A stretch of DNA of 64,000 bases from an uncultured Collinsella sp. (GTDB lineage: Bacteria; Actinomycetota; Coriobacteriia; Coriobacteriales; Coriobacteriaceae): NCBI GenBank assembly GCA_900541065.1, contig UQIE01000009.1, positions 1 through 64,000 of the forward strand, written 5' to 3'. A program made the position numbers and the translations under genes. Under the pieces are notes generated by a model, which was not told the origin of the DNA, made no database searches, and was given only the letters and a program-made list of their open reading frames with translations. Numbering within the stretch: the stretch's first letter is position 1; every line of letters begins with the position of its first letter. Shown piece by piece: positions 39,629 through 48,486 of this stretch.

Positions 39629-39725
39629 ACGGCCAGGGCGACAACTTGTCATTCAAAGGGGGTGGCATGACCAAAAGGTCTATGCCGCCCTCTTTTCATG
39701 CCAATTTGTTCGCCCTGGCCGCCGC
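39629..39725 (+). terminator. Compound hairpin terminator after uppP
   Basis: Outer arms CGGCCAGGGCGA and TTCGCCCTGGCCG enclose an inner stem AAAGGGGGTGGCATGACC / GGTCTATGCCGCCCTCTTT with loop AAAA and a following TTTT. Confidence 0.75.
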
Positions 39726-39771
39726 TCGCTACCGTGGCCATGACATCGGCGGTTCCGTGATTGTCAATAGA

Positions 39772-39804
39772 TTGGTGCAAAGCAACCTGACCCCATTGCG
39801 CCAA
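39772..39804. repeat. REP-like palindrome, TTGGTGCAAAG family, copy 1
   Basis: TTGGTGCAA ... TTGCGCCAA enclose CAACCTGACCCC. An inverted copy with few changes lies at 50015-50047. Confidence 0.75.
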
Positions 39805-39943
39805 ATCCGCTGGGGCGGGTCTGACGGTGGCGCACGGAGTCGTGGTGTGATTTGCGTCGGTGTCCGCGCGGCTCGGTATACTGGTACGGCTCAAACTATG
39901 GCGCTGCCCGCAGGCGCGCCGTCCGTCAGATGAGGAGTCGCCC

Positions 39944-42838
39944 ATGACCCAGCCCCTGCCCTGGGAAAAGAACGCCGCGGTACCCGTGCCGCCCGCGCCG
40001 GAACCCGTGCCGCTCGATGCATACACCGCCCCTGCAGCGCCGGAGCCCGAGCTCGTCCCGCTCGACATCTACGACGCTCCCGCGCCGGCGCCCAAGCCCG
40101 CCAAGCCGCTCGTCGACATTGACAGCCTTAATCCCGCCCAGCGCGAGGCGGTCCTGTCCACCGAGGGTCCGTTGCTGGTGCTCGCCGGCGCCGGCTCGGG
40201 CAAGACCCGCGTCTTGACCTTCCGCATCGCACATATGCTCGGCGACCTGGGTGTTAAGCCTTGGCAGGTTCTTGCCATCACGTTTACCAACAAGGCCGCG
40301 GCCGAGATGCGCGAGCGTCTGGCGGCGCTCATTCCCAGCGGTACCCGCGGCATGTGGGTGTGCACCTTCCATGCCATGTGCGTGCGCATGCTGCGCGAGG
40401 ACGCCGACCTGCTGGGCTACACCGGCCAGTTCACCATCTACGATGACGATGACTCAAAGCGCATGGTGCGCGACATTATGCAGGCGCTCGGCATCGAGCA
40501 AAAGCAGTTCCCCATCAACATGATCCGCAGCAAGATCAGCTCGGCCAAAAACGCCATGATCGGCCCCGAGGACATGCTCAAGAGCGCCGATAGCCCCAAC
40601 GATAAAAAGGCCGCACAGGTCTACTTGGAGCTGGAGCGTCGCTTGCGCGCCGCCAATGCGATGGACTTCGACGACCTGCTCGTGCGCGCGCTTGAGCTGC
40701 TGCGCACCCGCCCCGAGGTGCTCGATAAGTACCAAGAGCGCTTCCGCTACATTAGCGTCGACGAGTATCAGGACACCAACCACGTCCAGTACGAAATCGC
40801 CAACCTGCTGGCCGCCAAGTACCAAAACCTCATGGTCGTGGGCGACGATGACCAGTCCATTTACAGCTGGCGTGGCGCCGACATCACCAATATCCTGGAC
40901 TTTGAGAAGGATTTTAAAAACTGCAAGACCGTCAAGCTGGAGCAGAACTATCGTTCCACGGGTCATATCCTGAACGCCGCCAACGCCGTGGTACGCCACA
41001 ACTCGCAGCGCAAGGACAAGCGCCTGTTTACGGCCGAGGGCGATGGCGAGAAGATCCAGGCCTTCCAGGCGAGCGACGAGCGCGACGAGGGCCGCTGGAT
41101 TGCCGGCGAGATCGAGAAGCTGCATGCCAAAGGCACGAGCTACGACGACATTGCCGTGTTCTATCGCACCAACGCCCAGTCGCGTATCCTCGAAGATATG
41201 TTCCTGCGCGCGGGCGTGCCCTACAAGATCGTGGGCGGCACGCGATTCTTCGACCGTGCCGAGATCCGTGATGTCATGGCCTACCTTAAGATGATCGTGA
41301 ACCCGGCCGACGAGATGAGCGTCAAGCGCGTCATCAACACACCGCGCCGTGGCATCGGCTCCACCTCGATCCAAAAAATCGAGCAGCTGGCGCGCGACAA
41401 CCGTTGCTCGTTCTTCCAGGCTTGCGAGATTGCGTGTGCCGAAACCGGCATGTTTAGCGCCAAGGTCCGCAATGGCCTGTCAAGCTTTGTGTCGCTGGTG
41501 CGCGAGGGCCGCCGCATGGACGGCGAGCTCAAGGACGTCGTCGAGATGATTGTCGATAAGACGGGTCTGCTGCAGGCGTTTCGCGCCGAGGGCACCATGG
41601 AGTCTGAGAGCCGTGCCGAGAACATCCAGGAATTCCTGGGCGTCGCTGCCGAATTTGAGGAGACGCACGAGGACATCGAGGGTACGCTCGAGAGCTTGGA
41701 AGAGCTGCGCGCAGCTGGTGTTGCCGACGTGCCTGCCGGCGCCGAGCCCGTCGTGGTGAGCGCGCCCGCGCCCGAACCGGGGCCATTTGCCCCGGCATCC
41801 TCGTTTGAGGCACTCGTCGGCGCGCGCGATGCCGCAGGTTCCAATCCGCTCGATAGCCTAGCCGCCCCGGCGCTCTCGCCGCAGGATGCCCTGGCCGCCG
41901 CCATCGCGGGCAACGCGTATGCCGCGCCGACGGGGATGCCGGCGGGTGCCGTGCATGCCGACGAGATTGAGCGCACCTATGGTCCGCTCACCTGTAAGGC
42001 GCTACCGGCACTCATGGAGTGGCTGGCCCTGCGCTCCGACTTGGATTCCCTGGCCGGCGAGACGCATGCCATTACCATGATGACCATCCACTCCGCCAAG
42101 GGCCTGGAGTTCCCGGCGGTGTTCGTGGCCGGCATGGAGGAGGGCATCTTCCCGCACGTGCACGACTTTGGCGGCAGCGATGACCCGGGTAAGCTCGAGG
42201 AGGAGCGTCGCCTGGCCTACGTCGCCATCACGCGTGCCCGTAAGCGCCTGTTCCTGACCTATGCGGCCACGCGTCGCACCTACGGCTCGACCTCTGCCAA
42301 CCCGCGCTCGCGCTTCCTCAACGAGATTCCGTTTGAGGATATCGAGTTTAGCGGTATCGGTTCTGCCGGTTTTGAAGGCACGGGTTGGGAGAAGCGCGGC
42401 GACCGTCACGGCACCTTTGGCTCGGGCATGGGTTCGGATATGTACGGCGGCAAGGTATTTGGTTCGCATACGCGCTCGACTGGCGGTTCCGGTTCGCGCG
42501 GCGGATCGAGCTTTGACGATTTCTTTGGTGGCAGCAGCTACGGGACCGAGCGCCATCGTGGGGTCTCGCCCGACGCTGGCCGTGTTGCCTCGACCTTTGG
42601 CTCGGGCGCACCGCGAGCCAAAAAGCCCTCGTCCAAGGTGTCCCCGACGGTGGAGCGCAAGGTTGATCGCGCCAGCGCATCGCAGGACTTTGCCGCAGGC
42701 GATACCGTGAGCCACAAGACCTTTGGCACGGGTACCGTGATCTCGGTCGCCGGAGACATGATCGAGGTTCAATTCGAAAAGACCGGTCAGACCAAAAAGC
42801 TGATGAAGGGCTTCGCGCCGATCGTCAAGCTGTCGTGA
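39944..42838 (+). CDS. pcrA: DNA helicase PcrA/UvrD
   Basis: 964 residues, superfamily 1A 3'-5' helicase used in repair and transcription-coupled processes. Motifs in order: Q-motif LNPAQREAV, Walker A GAGSGKT (K87), FTNKAAAEM, DEYQDTN, GDDDQSIYSWRGA, LEQNYRS, TIHSAKGLEFPAVF, and VAITRARKRLFL. The C-terminal Tudor-like end (GDTVSHKTFGTGTVISVAGDMIEVQF) matches the RNA-polymerase-binding domain. Oddities are a Pro/Glu-rich N-terminal extension of about 55 residues and an Ala/Pro-rich insert of about 100 residues near 595-690 in subdomain 2B. TGAGGAG lies 6 bases before ATG 39944. Confidence 0.96.
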   Translation: MTQPLPWEKNAAVPVPPAPEPVPLDAYTAPAAPEPELVPLDIYDAPAPAPKPAKPLVDIDSLNPAQREAVLSTEGPLLVLAGAGSGKTRVLTFRIAHMLGDLGVKPWQVLAITFTNKAAAEMRERLAALIPSGTRGMWVCTFHAMCVRMLREDADLLGYTGQFTIYDDDDSKRMVRDIMQALGIEQKQFPINMIRSKISSAKNAMIGPEDMLKSADSPNDKKAAQVYLELERRLRAANAMDFDDLLVRALELLRTRPEVLDKYQERFRYISVDEYQDTNHVQYEIANLLAAKYQNLMVVGDDDQSIYSWRGADITNILDFEKDFKNCKTVKLEQNYRSTGHILNAANAVVRHNSQRKDKRLFTAEGDGEKIQAFQASDERDEGRWIAGEIEKLHAKGTSYDDIAVFYRTNAQSRILEDMFLRAGVPYKIVGGTRFFDRAEIRDVMAYLKMIVNPADEMSVKRVINTPRRGIGSTSIQKIEQLARDNRCSFFQACEIACAETGMFSAKVRNGLSSFVSLVREGRRMDGELKDVVEMIVDKTGLLQAFRAEGTMESESRAENIQEFLGVAAEFEETHEDIEGTLESLEELRAAGVADVPAGAEPVVVSAPAPEPGPFAPASSFEALVGARDAAGSNPLDSLAAPALSPQDALAAAIAGNAYAAPTGMPAGAVHADEIERTYGPLTCKALPALMEWLALRSDLDSLAGETHAITMMTIHSAKGLEFPAVFVAGMEEGIFPHVHDFGGSDDPGKLEEERRLAYVAITRARKRLFLTYAATRRTYGSTSANPRSRFLNEIPFEDIEFSGIGSAGFEGTGWEKRGDRHGTFGSGMGSDMYGGKVFGSHTRSTGGSGSRGGSSFDDFFGGSSYGTERHRGVSPDAGRVASTFGSGAPRAKKPSSKVSPTVERKVDRASASQDFAAGDTVSHKTFGTGTVISVAGDMIEVQFEKTGQTKKLMKGFAPIVKLS

Positions 42839-42846
42839 TCCTGGCG

Positions 42847-42974
42847 GACCTGGGCGGGCGTATAGGGCAACATCGCCTGCTCGGGCAGTCCTGCGCAAGA
42901 CGGAGAGCACATTAAGTGCTCTCCTTTGCGTGCGGAACTCGCGATCGATGTTGCCCTATACGCCCGCCCAGGTC
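42847..42974. repeat. 128-base nested palindrome with perfect 29-bp arms
   Basis: Arm 42847-42875 (GACCTGGGCGGGCGTATAGG...) is exactly inverted at 42946-42974. A second, central palindrome GAGAGCAC-ATTAA-GTGCTCTC spans 42903-42923. It lies between the convergent pcrA and manA genes. Layout resembles 10959-11045. Confidence 0.9.
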
Positions 42975-43058
42975 CTTGGGTAACGGTGCTTGCGAACGTC
43001 GCTCTGCTCGTTCGCTTTTTGATCTGGAGAGCCGGGTGGGCTGATAAATAGATATGGC

Positions 43059-43094
43059 AAGGGGCTCTCCCGCACATGGACGGGAGAGCCCCTT
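43059..43094. terminator. Terminator of manA
   Basis: AAGGGGCTCTCCCG pairs perfectly (14 bp) with CGGGAGAGCCCCTT around an 8-base loop, 25 bases after the manA stop on the minus strand. It can also stop read-through from pcrA. Confidence 0.88.
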
Positions 43095-43119
43095 GTTGCG
43101 TTTGGGTTGTTGGTGCGAC

Positions 43120-44052
43120 CTACAGGTGGCTGATGATCAGTTCCATCTTGCCTTCGAGGTCGATGGAGCTGACGGTGCTCGGGGCCAGCAGGTGGCTTCC
43201 CTTGTGGACGGGGTCGCCGCAGACGGTGCCTTCGCCGTCGATGACCGACAGGCACATGAAGGGCCAGCGCTGGTCGAGGGTCTTGCTGCCGTTGACGCGC
43301 ACGCGATCGACGGTGTAGCAGGGGTTGGACTCGAGCTCGGTCACGCCGTCCACCTCGGGCGCGGTCACCGTGCCGTCGGTCGGAGCCTGAGCATCAAAGT
43401 CGATGCAGTCGAGGCTCTGCTCAATGTGCAGCGGGCGCAGGTTGCCGTCAGTGCCGGGACGGTCGTAGTCGTACAGACGATACGTCACGTCGCTCGACTG
43501 CTGCGTCTCCAAAATGAGCGTGCCGGTCTTGATGGCGTGCACGGTACCGGAATCAATCTGGAAAAAGTCGCCCTTGTGAATCGGCAACACGTTGAGCATG
43601 TCGTCCCAACGTCCTTCCTCGATCATTTGTGCGGCCTCGGCGCGGTCCTTGGCACGCTGGCCGACGATGATCGTGGCGTCGGGCTCGCAGTCCAGCACAT
43701 ACCAACACTCGGTTTTGCCCAGGCTACCGTTCTCGTGCTCGGCAGCGTACTCGTCGTTGGGATGAATCTGGATCGAAAGGTCGTCCTTGGCGTCCAGAAT
43801 CTTAATGAGCAGCGGGAACTCCTTGCCCTCGCAGTTGCCAAAGAGCTCGCGATGCTCGGCCCACAGCCACGACAGCGTGTGGCCGGCATACGGGCCCTCC
43901 GCAATCTGGCAGTCGCCGTTGGGGTGGGCCGAGATGGCCCAGCACTCACCGATGGGGCCATCGGGAATGTCGTAGCCAAATACGGTTTCGAGCTGGCGAC
44001 CGCCCCAGATCTTCTCGTGGAAGATCGGCGTCAGCTTAATCAAATCGGACAT
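43120..44052 (-). CDS. manA: Mannose-6-phosphate isomerase, class I
   Basis: 310 residues, cupin-fold short type I ManA as in Firmicutes. Seen are KIWGGRQLETVFGYD, WAISAHPNGDC, LLIKILDAKDDLSIQIHPNDEYA with zinc ligands, GKTECWYVLDC, and the HAIKTGTLILETQQSSDVTYRLYDYDR segment. It interconverts mannose 6-phosphate and fructose 6-phosphate. ATG 44052, 8 bases after GGGGG, is preferred over ATG 44058. It ends at the 14-bp terminator. Confidence 0.94.
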   Translation of the reverse strand: MSDLIKLTPIFHEKIWGGRQLETVFGYDIPDGPIGECWAISAHPNGDCQIAEGPYAGHTLSWLWAEHRELFGNCEGKEFPLLIKILDAKDDLSIQIHPNDEYAAEHENGSLGKTECWYVLDCEPDATIIVGQRAKDRAEAAQMIEEGRWDDMLNVLPIHKGDFFQIDSGTVHAIKTGTLILETQQSSDVTYRLYDYDRPGTDGNLRPLHIEQSLDCIDFDAQAPTDGTVTAPEVDGVTELESNPCYTVDRVRVNGSKTLDQRWPFMCLSVIDGEGTVCGDPVHKGSHLLAPSTVSSIDLEGKMELIISHL

Positions 44053-44126
44053 GTTCATACCCCCATTGTGTTGCGCGGGCGCTGCACAAAACAGCTCAAA
44101 GCGAGCGCCCGGATGACTACAAAAAC

Positions 44127-44846
44127 CTATGCCAACGTTACGTTGTGCAACTCAAAGCGGTCGCCAACGTTGCGCGAGACCGAATACTCAAAGGCGGCGC
44201 CGCTGTCCAAAAAGCCAATCTGGGTGAGCTCGAGCAGGGGAGAGCCAGGCTTGGTGTCCAAGCGCTCGGCTTCTTCCTCGGTTGCTGCCACGGCGCGAAT
44301 GGTACGGTGGAAGCTCGAAATCTTCAGCCCACATTGCTCGCGGATGAAGTGGTAGACCGATCCGTACAGGTCCTTCTTTTTAAGGCCTGGAATCAGCTCG
44401 AGGGGCATGTAGGTGTACTCGATAACGATGGGCTTCTCATCGGCCTGACGCACGCGCACGATGTGATAGGCAAAGTCATCCTCGGCAATTCCCAGCTGGG
44501 CTGCGATGTCCGCTGGTGGATTAACAATCGAGAAATCGTAGACCACCGAGGTCACCTTCTCCCCGCGGTGCTCATACGAAAAGCCCTGGGCACGGTCGTT
44601 TTTGCCCTGGAAAAACGCCTGACCGGGAAGTCCCGCCGTGTCCTTAACGTAGGTACCCGATCCGCGTCGGCTGGTAATAAGACCTTCCTCGGTGATTTGC
44701 TCGATAGCTCGTTTGACGGTGATTTTGGAAACGCTATAGAGCTCGCAGAACTCAACGACGGTGGGAAGCTTGTCGCCCGGTTTAAGAGTGCCATCCTCGA
44801 TGCTTCGACGAATATCTGCAGCTATCGCCTCGTATTTGGGAATCAA
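44127..44846 (-). CDS. GntR-family regulator with UTRA sensor domain
   Basis: 239 residues. The N-terminal GntR winged helix (IPKYEAIAADIRRSIEDGTLKPGDKLPT ... VSKITVKRAIEQITEEGLITSRRGSGTYV) is followed by the UTRA ligand domain (residues about 90-235, with VRQADEKPIVIEYTYMPLELIPGL). It starts at TTG 44846, 5 bases after AAAGGAGG; the upstream ATG is rejected. It is divergent from a 6-phospho-beta-glucosidase/PTS operon, so it probably represses that operon and is released by a sugar phosphate. Confidence 0.92.
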   Translation of the reverse strand: MIPKYEAIAADIRRSIEDGTLKPGDKLPTVVEFCELYSVSKITVKRAIEQITEEGLITSRRGSGTYVKDTAGLPGQAFFQGKNDRAQGFSYEHRGEKVTSVVYDFSIVNPPADIAAQLGIAEDDFAYHIVRVRQADEKPIVIEYTYMPLELIPGLKKKDLYGSVYHFIREQCGLKISSFHRTIRAVAATEEEAERLDTKPGSPLLELTQIGFLDSGAAFEYSVSRNVGDRFELHNVTLA

Positions 44847-45149
44847 TGAACCTCCTTTCCGACATATATCAATACGCAAGTAAGTATAACCCTTAACAAG
44901 GCACCCATATAACCTTTATCTAAGAAGCTCGAGAAAGAAAAAAGAAAAAGACGCTTTACTTTTAGAATTAGAGCGCTATAGTTTAAGCAACGAACGGAAT
45001 CTTTCCGCAGAACAGGATCGACCGTTTGGGGACGGTTTTGTTTTGGCGGGTTGGATATCGGTATGACCGGTGCGCGCCCGCGCCGGATAACCTGCCAAAG
45101 CAAACCCGTCTCCAACCGGAAGCTCTAGAACACGAAAGCGAGGACTTTG
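44847..45149. promoter_or_regulatory. Divergent control region of the beta-glucoside operon
   Basis: About 300 bases between the GntR gene and the GH1 gene. A plus-strand promoter is likely at TTTACT (44955) and TATAGT (44977-44982). Near the regulator start lies ATACGCAAGTAAGTAT (about 44872-44887), a small inverted repeat that may be the operator. The leader carries a large imperfect palindrome at 45033-45110. Confidence 0.55.
45033..45110. repeat. Imperfect palindrome in the GH1 operon leader
   Basis: TTGGGGACGGTTTTG...GGCGGGTT and AACCTGCC...CCCGTCTCCAA are inverted, about 23 of 27 positions matching. The AACCTGCCAAA...AAACC segment recurs at 48966-49006. It sits in the 5' untranslated region and may affect transcription as well as being a REP-like relic. 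Confidence 0.65.
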
Positions 45150-46550
45150 ATGGCACAGTATCAGCTGCCCAACGACTTCTTCTTTGGCGCTGCTATGTCC
45201 GGCCCGCAGACTGAGGGTCAGTGGAACCAGGGCGGCAAGCTCGAGAACCTGTGGGACACCTGGTCCATCCAGGATCTGGGCTCGTTCTACAACTGCGTTG
45301 GCTCTTACGCCGGCAATGACTTTATGGCCAAGTACCAGGAAGACCTTCGCATTTTGAAGGACTTGGGCCTGGATACCTATCGCACTTCCATCCAGTGGAG
45401 CCGTCTGCTCGATGCCGACGGCAACCTCAACGAGGAAGGCGCCGCGTGGTATCACGAGTTGTTCCGCGCCTCTCGCGAAGCCGGCCTGGAGCCGTTTGTC
45501 AACTTGTACCACTTTGACATGCCCACCTACCTTTTTAACCGTGGCGGCTGGGAGAGCCGTGAGGTTGTCGAGGCTTACGCACATTACGCCGACGTCGCCT
45601 TCCACGAGTTTGGCCAGGAGATCAAGTACTGGTTCACCTTTAACGAGCCCATCGTCGAGCCCGAGCAGCGCTATCAGGAGGGCGTGTGGTTCCCGCAGCT
45701 CCACGACTTTAGCCGCGCTCGCACCGTGCAGTATCACATCTCGCTGGCACATGCGCTGGCCGTGGCCAACTACCGTCGCGCCTATGACGAGGGCGCCGTT
45801 CGCAGTGATGCCAAGATCGGCATGATCAACTGCTTTACCCCGGTCTACACCAAGGAGAACCCCAGCGAGGCGGACCTCGAGGCCATGCGTATGACCAGCG
45901 GCATCAACAACCGCTGGTGGCTCGACCTCATTACCAAGGGCGAGCTTCCCGCCGACGTGCTCGACAGCCTGGCCGAGGGCGGCGTTAAGCTTCCGTTCCG
46001 TGCCGGCGACCAAGAGATTCTTAAGCAGGGTGTTGTCGACTGGCTCGGTTGCAACTACTACCACCCCACGCGCGTTCAGGCGCCGGCGAGCAAGATCGAC
46101 CAGTACGGTCTGCCGCATTTTGCCGACGAGTACGTGTGGCCCGACGCCGTTATGAACGAGAGCCGCGGCTGGGAGATCTACCCGCAGGGCCTCTACGACT
46201 TTGGCATGGACTGCGCTAAGAACTACCCCGATCTTGAGTGGTTCGTTTCCGAGAACGGCATCGGCATCATGGACGAATACAAGAACCGTGACGCCGAAGG
46301 AACCATCCAGGATGACTACCGCGTCGACTTTGTACGTCAGCACCTGGAGTGGGTGGCCAAGGCCATCGACGAGGGCGCCAAGTGCCGCGGATACCATTAT
46401 TGGGCCGTCATCGATAACTGGTCTTGGGCCAATGCCTTTAAGAATCGCTATGGCTTTGTCGAGGTCGATCTGATGGATGGCTATAAGCGCCGTCTTAAGA
46501 AGTCGGCGGCCTGGCTCAAACAGGTCGCCACGACCCACGTGGTTGATTAG
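45150..46550 (+). CDS. 6-phospho-beta-glucosidase, glycoside hydrolase family 1
   Basis: 466 residues, GH1 (beta/alpha)8 barrel. The acid/base glutamate is in WFTFNEPIVEP (near residue 170) and the nucleophile glutamate in WFVSENGIGIMDEY (near residue 369). The C-terminal WAVIDNWSWANAFKNRYGFVEVDLMDGYKRRLKKSA contains the serine, lysine and tyrosine pattern of the phospho-sugar-specific subgroup. It cleaves phosphorylated cellobiose-like disaccharides imported by the PTS genes that follow. ATG 45150, after GAGGA, is preferred over TTG 45147. Confidence 0.93.
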   Translation: MAQYQLPNDFFFGAAMSGPQTEGQWNQGGKLENLWDTWSIQDLGSFYNCVGSYAGNDFMAKYQEDLRILKDLGLDTYRTSIQWSRLLDADGNLNEEGAAWYHELFRASREAGLEPFVNLYHFDMPTYLFNRGGWESREVVEAYAHYADVAFHEFGQEIKYWFTFNEPIVEPEQRYQEGVWFPQLHDFSRARTVQYHISLAHALAVANYRRAYDEGAVRSDAKIGMINCFTPVYTKENPSEADLEAMRMTSGINNRWWLDLITKGELPADVLDSLAEGGVKLPFRAGDQEILKQGVVDWLGCNYYHPTRVQAPASKIDQYGLPHFADEYVWPDAVMNESRGWEIYPQGLYDFGMDCAKNYPDLEWFVSENGIGIMDEYKNRDAEGTIQDDYRVDFVRQHLEWVAKAIDEGAKCRGYHYWAVIDNWSWANAFKNRYGFVEVDLMDGYKRRLKKSAAWLKQVATTHVVD

Positions 46551-46669
46551 CGACCGGACGAACGTCCAGACCGCGCGCCGCCGCGCGCAACACATGGCAC
46601 ATCTGGTGGCAGAGGGCGACAGACCACCGTGCGCATAGGAAAGGCCGGATTTGAAAGTTAGGAGCAATC

Positions 46670-48013
46670 ATGGCCAGTGACAACGGAAAGAGCTTCCTCG
46701 ACAAGTTTGCCGAGGTCTCTGCGAAGGTGGGAAACCAGGTTCACCTGCGTTCCCTGCGTGACGCCTTCGCGACCATCACGCCGCTCTATATCCTTGCGGG
46801 TATCGCGGTTCTTATTAACAACGTCGTGTTCCCTCTGTTCCCGCTCGATGCGGCGGGCCTTGCCAACCTTCAGACGTGGGGTTCGGCGATTACGCTGGGC
46901 ACCCTCAACGTCTCTGCCATTATCTTGGCCGGATTGATTGGCTACAGCCTCGCTAAGAACAAGCGCTTCGATAATCCGCTTGCTTGCATGGTCGTCGCTA
47001 TCTCTGCCTTCGTCATCATGATGCCGCAGCAGATCACCGCCACGCTTGCCGCCACGAGCCCACTGCTCACCGACAAGATCACCTCCGCCGAGGTCACGGG
47101 CGCCCTTTCGACTGCCAACACCGGCACCAACGGTCTGTTCTCGGCTATTATCATCGCCCTGCTTTCCGTCTCGCTCTTCATCAAGATTTCTGGCGTCGAG
47201 AAGCTCAAGGTTAAGCTGGGCGAGGGCGTGCCTCCCGCGGTCTCCAACTCCTTCAACGTCATGATTCCGATGCTGCTTAACCTCGCGGTCTTCGCTCTTG
47301 CCGCAGCCCTGCTCGCCGTGTGCGCCGGCACCGATCTGTGCACCATCATCTCCACGTGCATCTCCAACCCGCTCAAGAGCATCATGAACGCTGGTCCGTG
47401 GGCTGTTATCCTCATCTACACCCTTGCTAACCTGCTGTTCTGCGTCGGTATTCACCAGTCCACCATCTCTGGCGCTACCGTCGAGCCGATCCTGACCATG
47501 CTCATCGTCGACAACATGGCTACCTTTGCCGCCGGTGGCACCATCCAGCCCGATCACTACATGAACATGCAGATCGTTAACAGCTTCGCCCTCATCGGCG
47601 GCTCGGGCTGCACCCTCATGCTCCTGCTCGACACGCTCCTGTTCTCCAAAAACAAGGCTTCCGAGACCGTTTCCAAGATGGCTATCCTGCCTGGTCTGTT
47701 CAACATCAACGAGCCGGTTATCTACGGTTACCCCATCGTGTACAACCTGCCGCTCATGATCCCGTTTGTCCTCCTTCCCGACCTGTTCATCGGCATCACC
47801 TATGGCCTTACCTGCGCAGGCATCATCAGCCCCTGCATCGCCCAGGTGCCCTGGACCATGCCTCCCGTCATCAATGCCCTGCTCGCTACGGGCTTTGACT
47901 GGCGCGCTGGCGTGTGGCAGGCTATCGAGATTGTCATTGGCATGGCCGTCTACCTGCCCTTTATGAAGATTTCCGAGAAGGCAATCGCCAAGCAGGAGGC
48001 TCTCGCCGAGTAG
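46670..48013 (+). CDS. PTS EIIC permease, lactose/cellobiose family
   Basis: 447 residues with about ten transmembrane segments. Seen are the N-terminal LRDAFATITPLYILAGIAVLINNVVF, the long loop with GTIQPDHYMNMQIVNSFALIGGSGCTL, and the family motif LPGLFNINEPVIYGYPIVYNLPLMIPFVL with the sugar-binding NEP. It carries a beta-glucoside inward with phosphorylation from EIIB. AGGAGC precedes the ATG, 119 bases after the GH1 gene. Confidence 0.94.
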   Translation: MASDNGKSFLDKFAEVSAKVGNQVHLRSLRDAFATITPLYILAGIAVLINNVVFPLFPLDAAGLANLQTWGSAITLGTLNVSAIILAGLIGYSLAKNKRFDNPLACMVVAISAFVIMMPQQITATLAATSPLLTDKITSAEVTGALSTANTGTNGLFSAIIIALLSVSLFIKISGVEKLKVKLGEGVPPAVSNSFNVMIPMLLNLAVFALAAALLAVCAGTDLCTIISTCISNPLKSIMNAGPWAVILIYTLANLLFCVGIHQSTISGATVEPILTMLIVDNMATFAAGGTIQPDHYMNMQIVNSFALIGGSGCTLMLLLDTLLFSKNKASETVSKMAILPGLFNINEPVIYGYPIVYNLPLMIPFVLLPDLFIGITYGLTCAGIISPCIAQVPWTMPPVINALLATGFDWRAGVWQAIEIVIGMAVYLPFMKISEKAIAKQEALAE

Positions 48014-48042
48014 AACGCCTAACGTTCGTCCCTTTCACCTTT

Positions 48043-48073
48043 GCGGGCGCCGGTACGCGGCGCCGGTGCCCGC
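48043..48073 (+). promoter_or_regulatory. Intercistronic hairpin between EIIC and EIIB
   Basis: GCGGGCGCCGG (48043-48053) pairs with CCGGTGCCCGC (48063-48073) with one mismatch. No T run follows; probably an mRNA-stability element that sets different levels of EIIC and EIIB. Confidence 0.6.
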
Positions 48074-48174
48074 AGCTCTCTCCCTTGTGTAAAGATGCAG
48101 GGGGGTGGGCACAATAGCCGCAAGGAATAAAACCAGTTGTCGTCTGCGCGCCGCGCAGTTATAAGGAGGAAACC

Positions 48175-48477
48175 ATGAAGAAGATCATGCTCTGCTGCAA
48201 TGCCGGTATGTCCACGAGCCTGCTGGTCCAGAAGATGCAGGCCGAGGTTGCAAACCGTGGTCTGGATATTGAGGTCGAGGCTCGTCCCATGAACGAGGCC
48301 CACGATCACCTGGACGAGTGCGACATGTTGCTGCTTGGTCCGCAGATCGGCTACACCAAGGGCGATTTTGAGAAGGAGGCCGCCGGTCGTTTTCCGGTCG
48401 AGGTCATCAACATGGTCGACTACGGCCGCATGAACGCTGCCGGCATCATCGACCACTGCGTCAGCGTGATGGGTTAG
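48175..48477 (+). CDS. PTS EIIB subunit, lactose/cellobiose family
   Basis: 100 residues with the P-loop CNAGMSTSLLV; phosphocysteine C8. It takes phosphate from EIIA and passes it to the sugar bound by EIIC. GAGGAAACC precedes the ATG. The next gene, EIIA, begins 9 bases after its stop. Confidence 0.94.
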   Translation: MKKIMLCCNAGMSTSLLVQKMQAEVANRGLDIEVEARPMNEAHDHLDECDMLLLGPQIGYTKGDFEKEAAGRFPVEVINMVDYGRMNAAGIIDHCVSVMG

Positions 48478-48486
48478 GTGCTCTGC

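Larger units (their letters stand above)
39611..39943. other. Gap between uppP and pcrA with a terminator and a REP-like element
   Basis: 333 bases without a gene. A compound hairpin spans 39629-39725. It is followed by a REP-like palindrome at 39772-39804, and the pcrA promoter probably lies near GGTATACTGG (about 39875). Confidence 0.6.

Noticed and set aside
43054..44355. Plus-strand open frame of 433 codons opposite manA
   Set aside because: The minus-strand ManA has all family motifs, and the plus translation has no domain or ribosome site.
44847..45149. BglG-type RAT antiterminator control of the GH1/PTS operon
   Set aside because: No PRD antiterminator gene is present. A GntR/UTRA gene is divergent, and the leader palindrome resembles the REP-like families rather than a RAT site with terminator.
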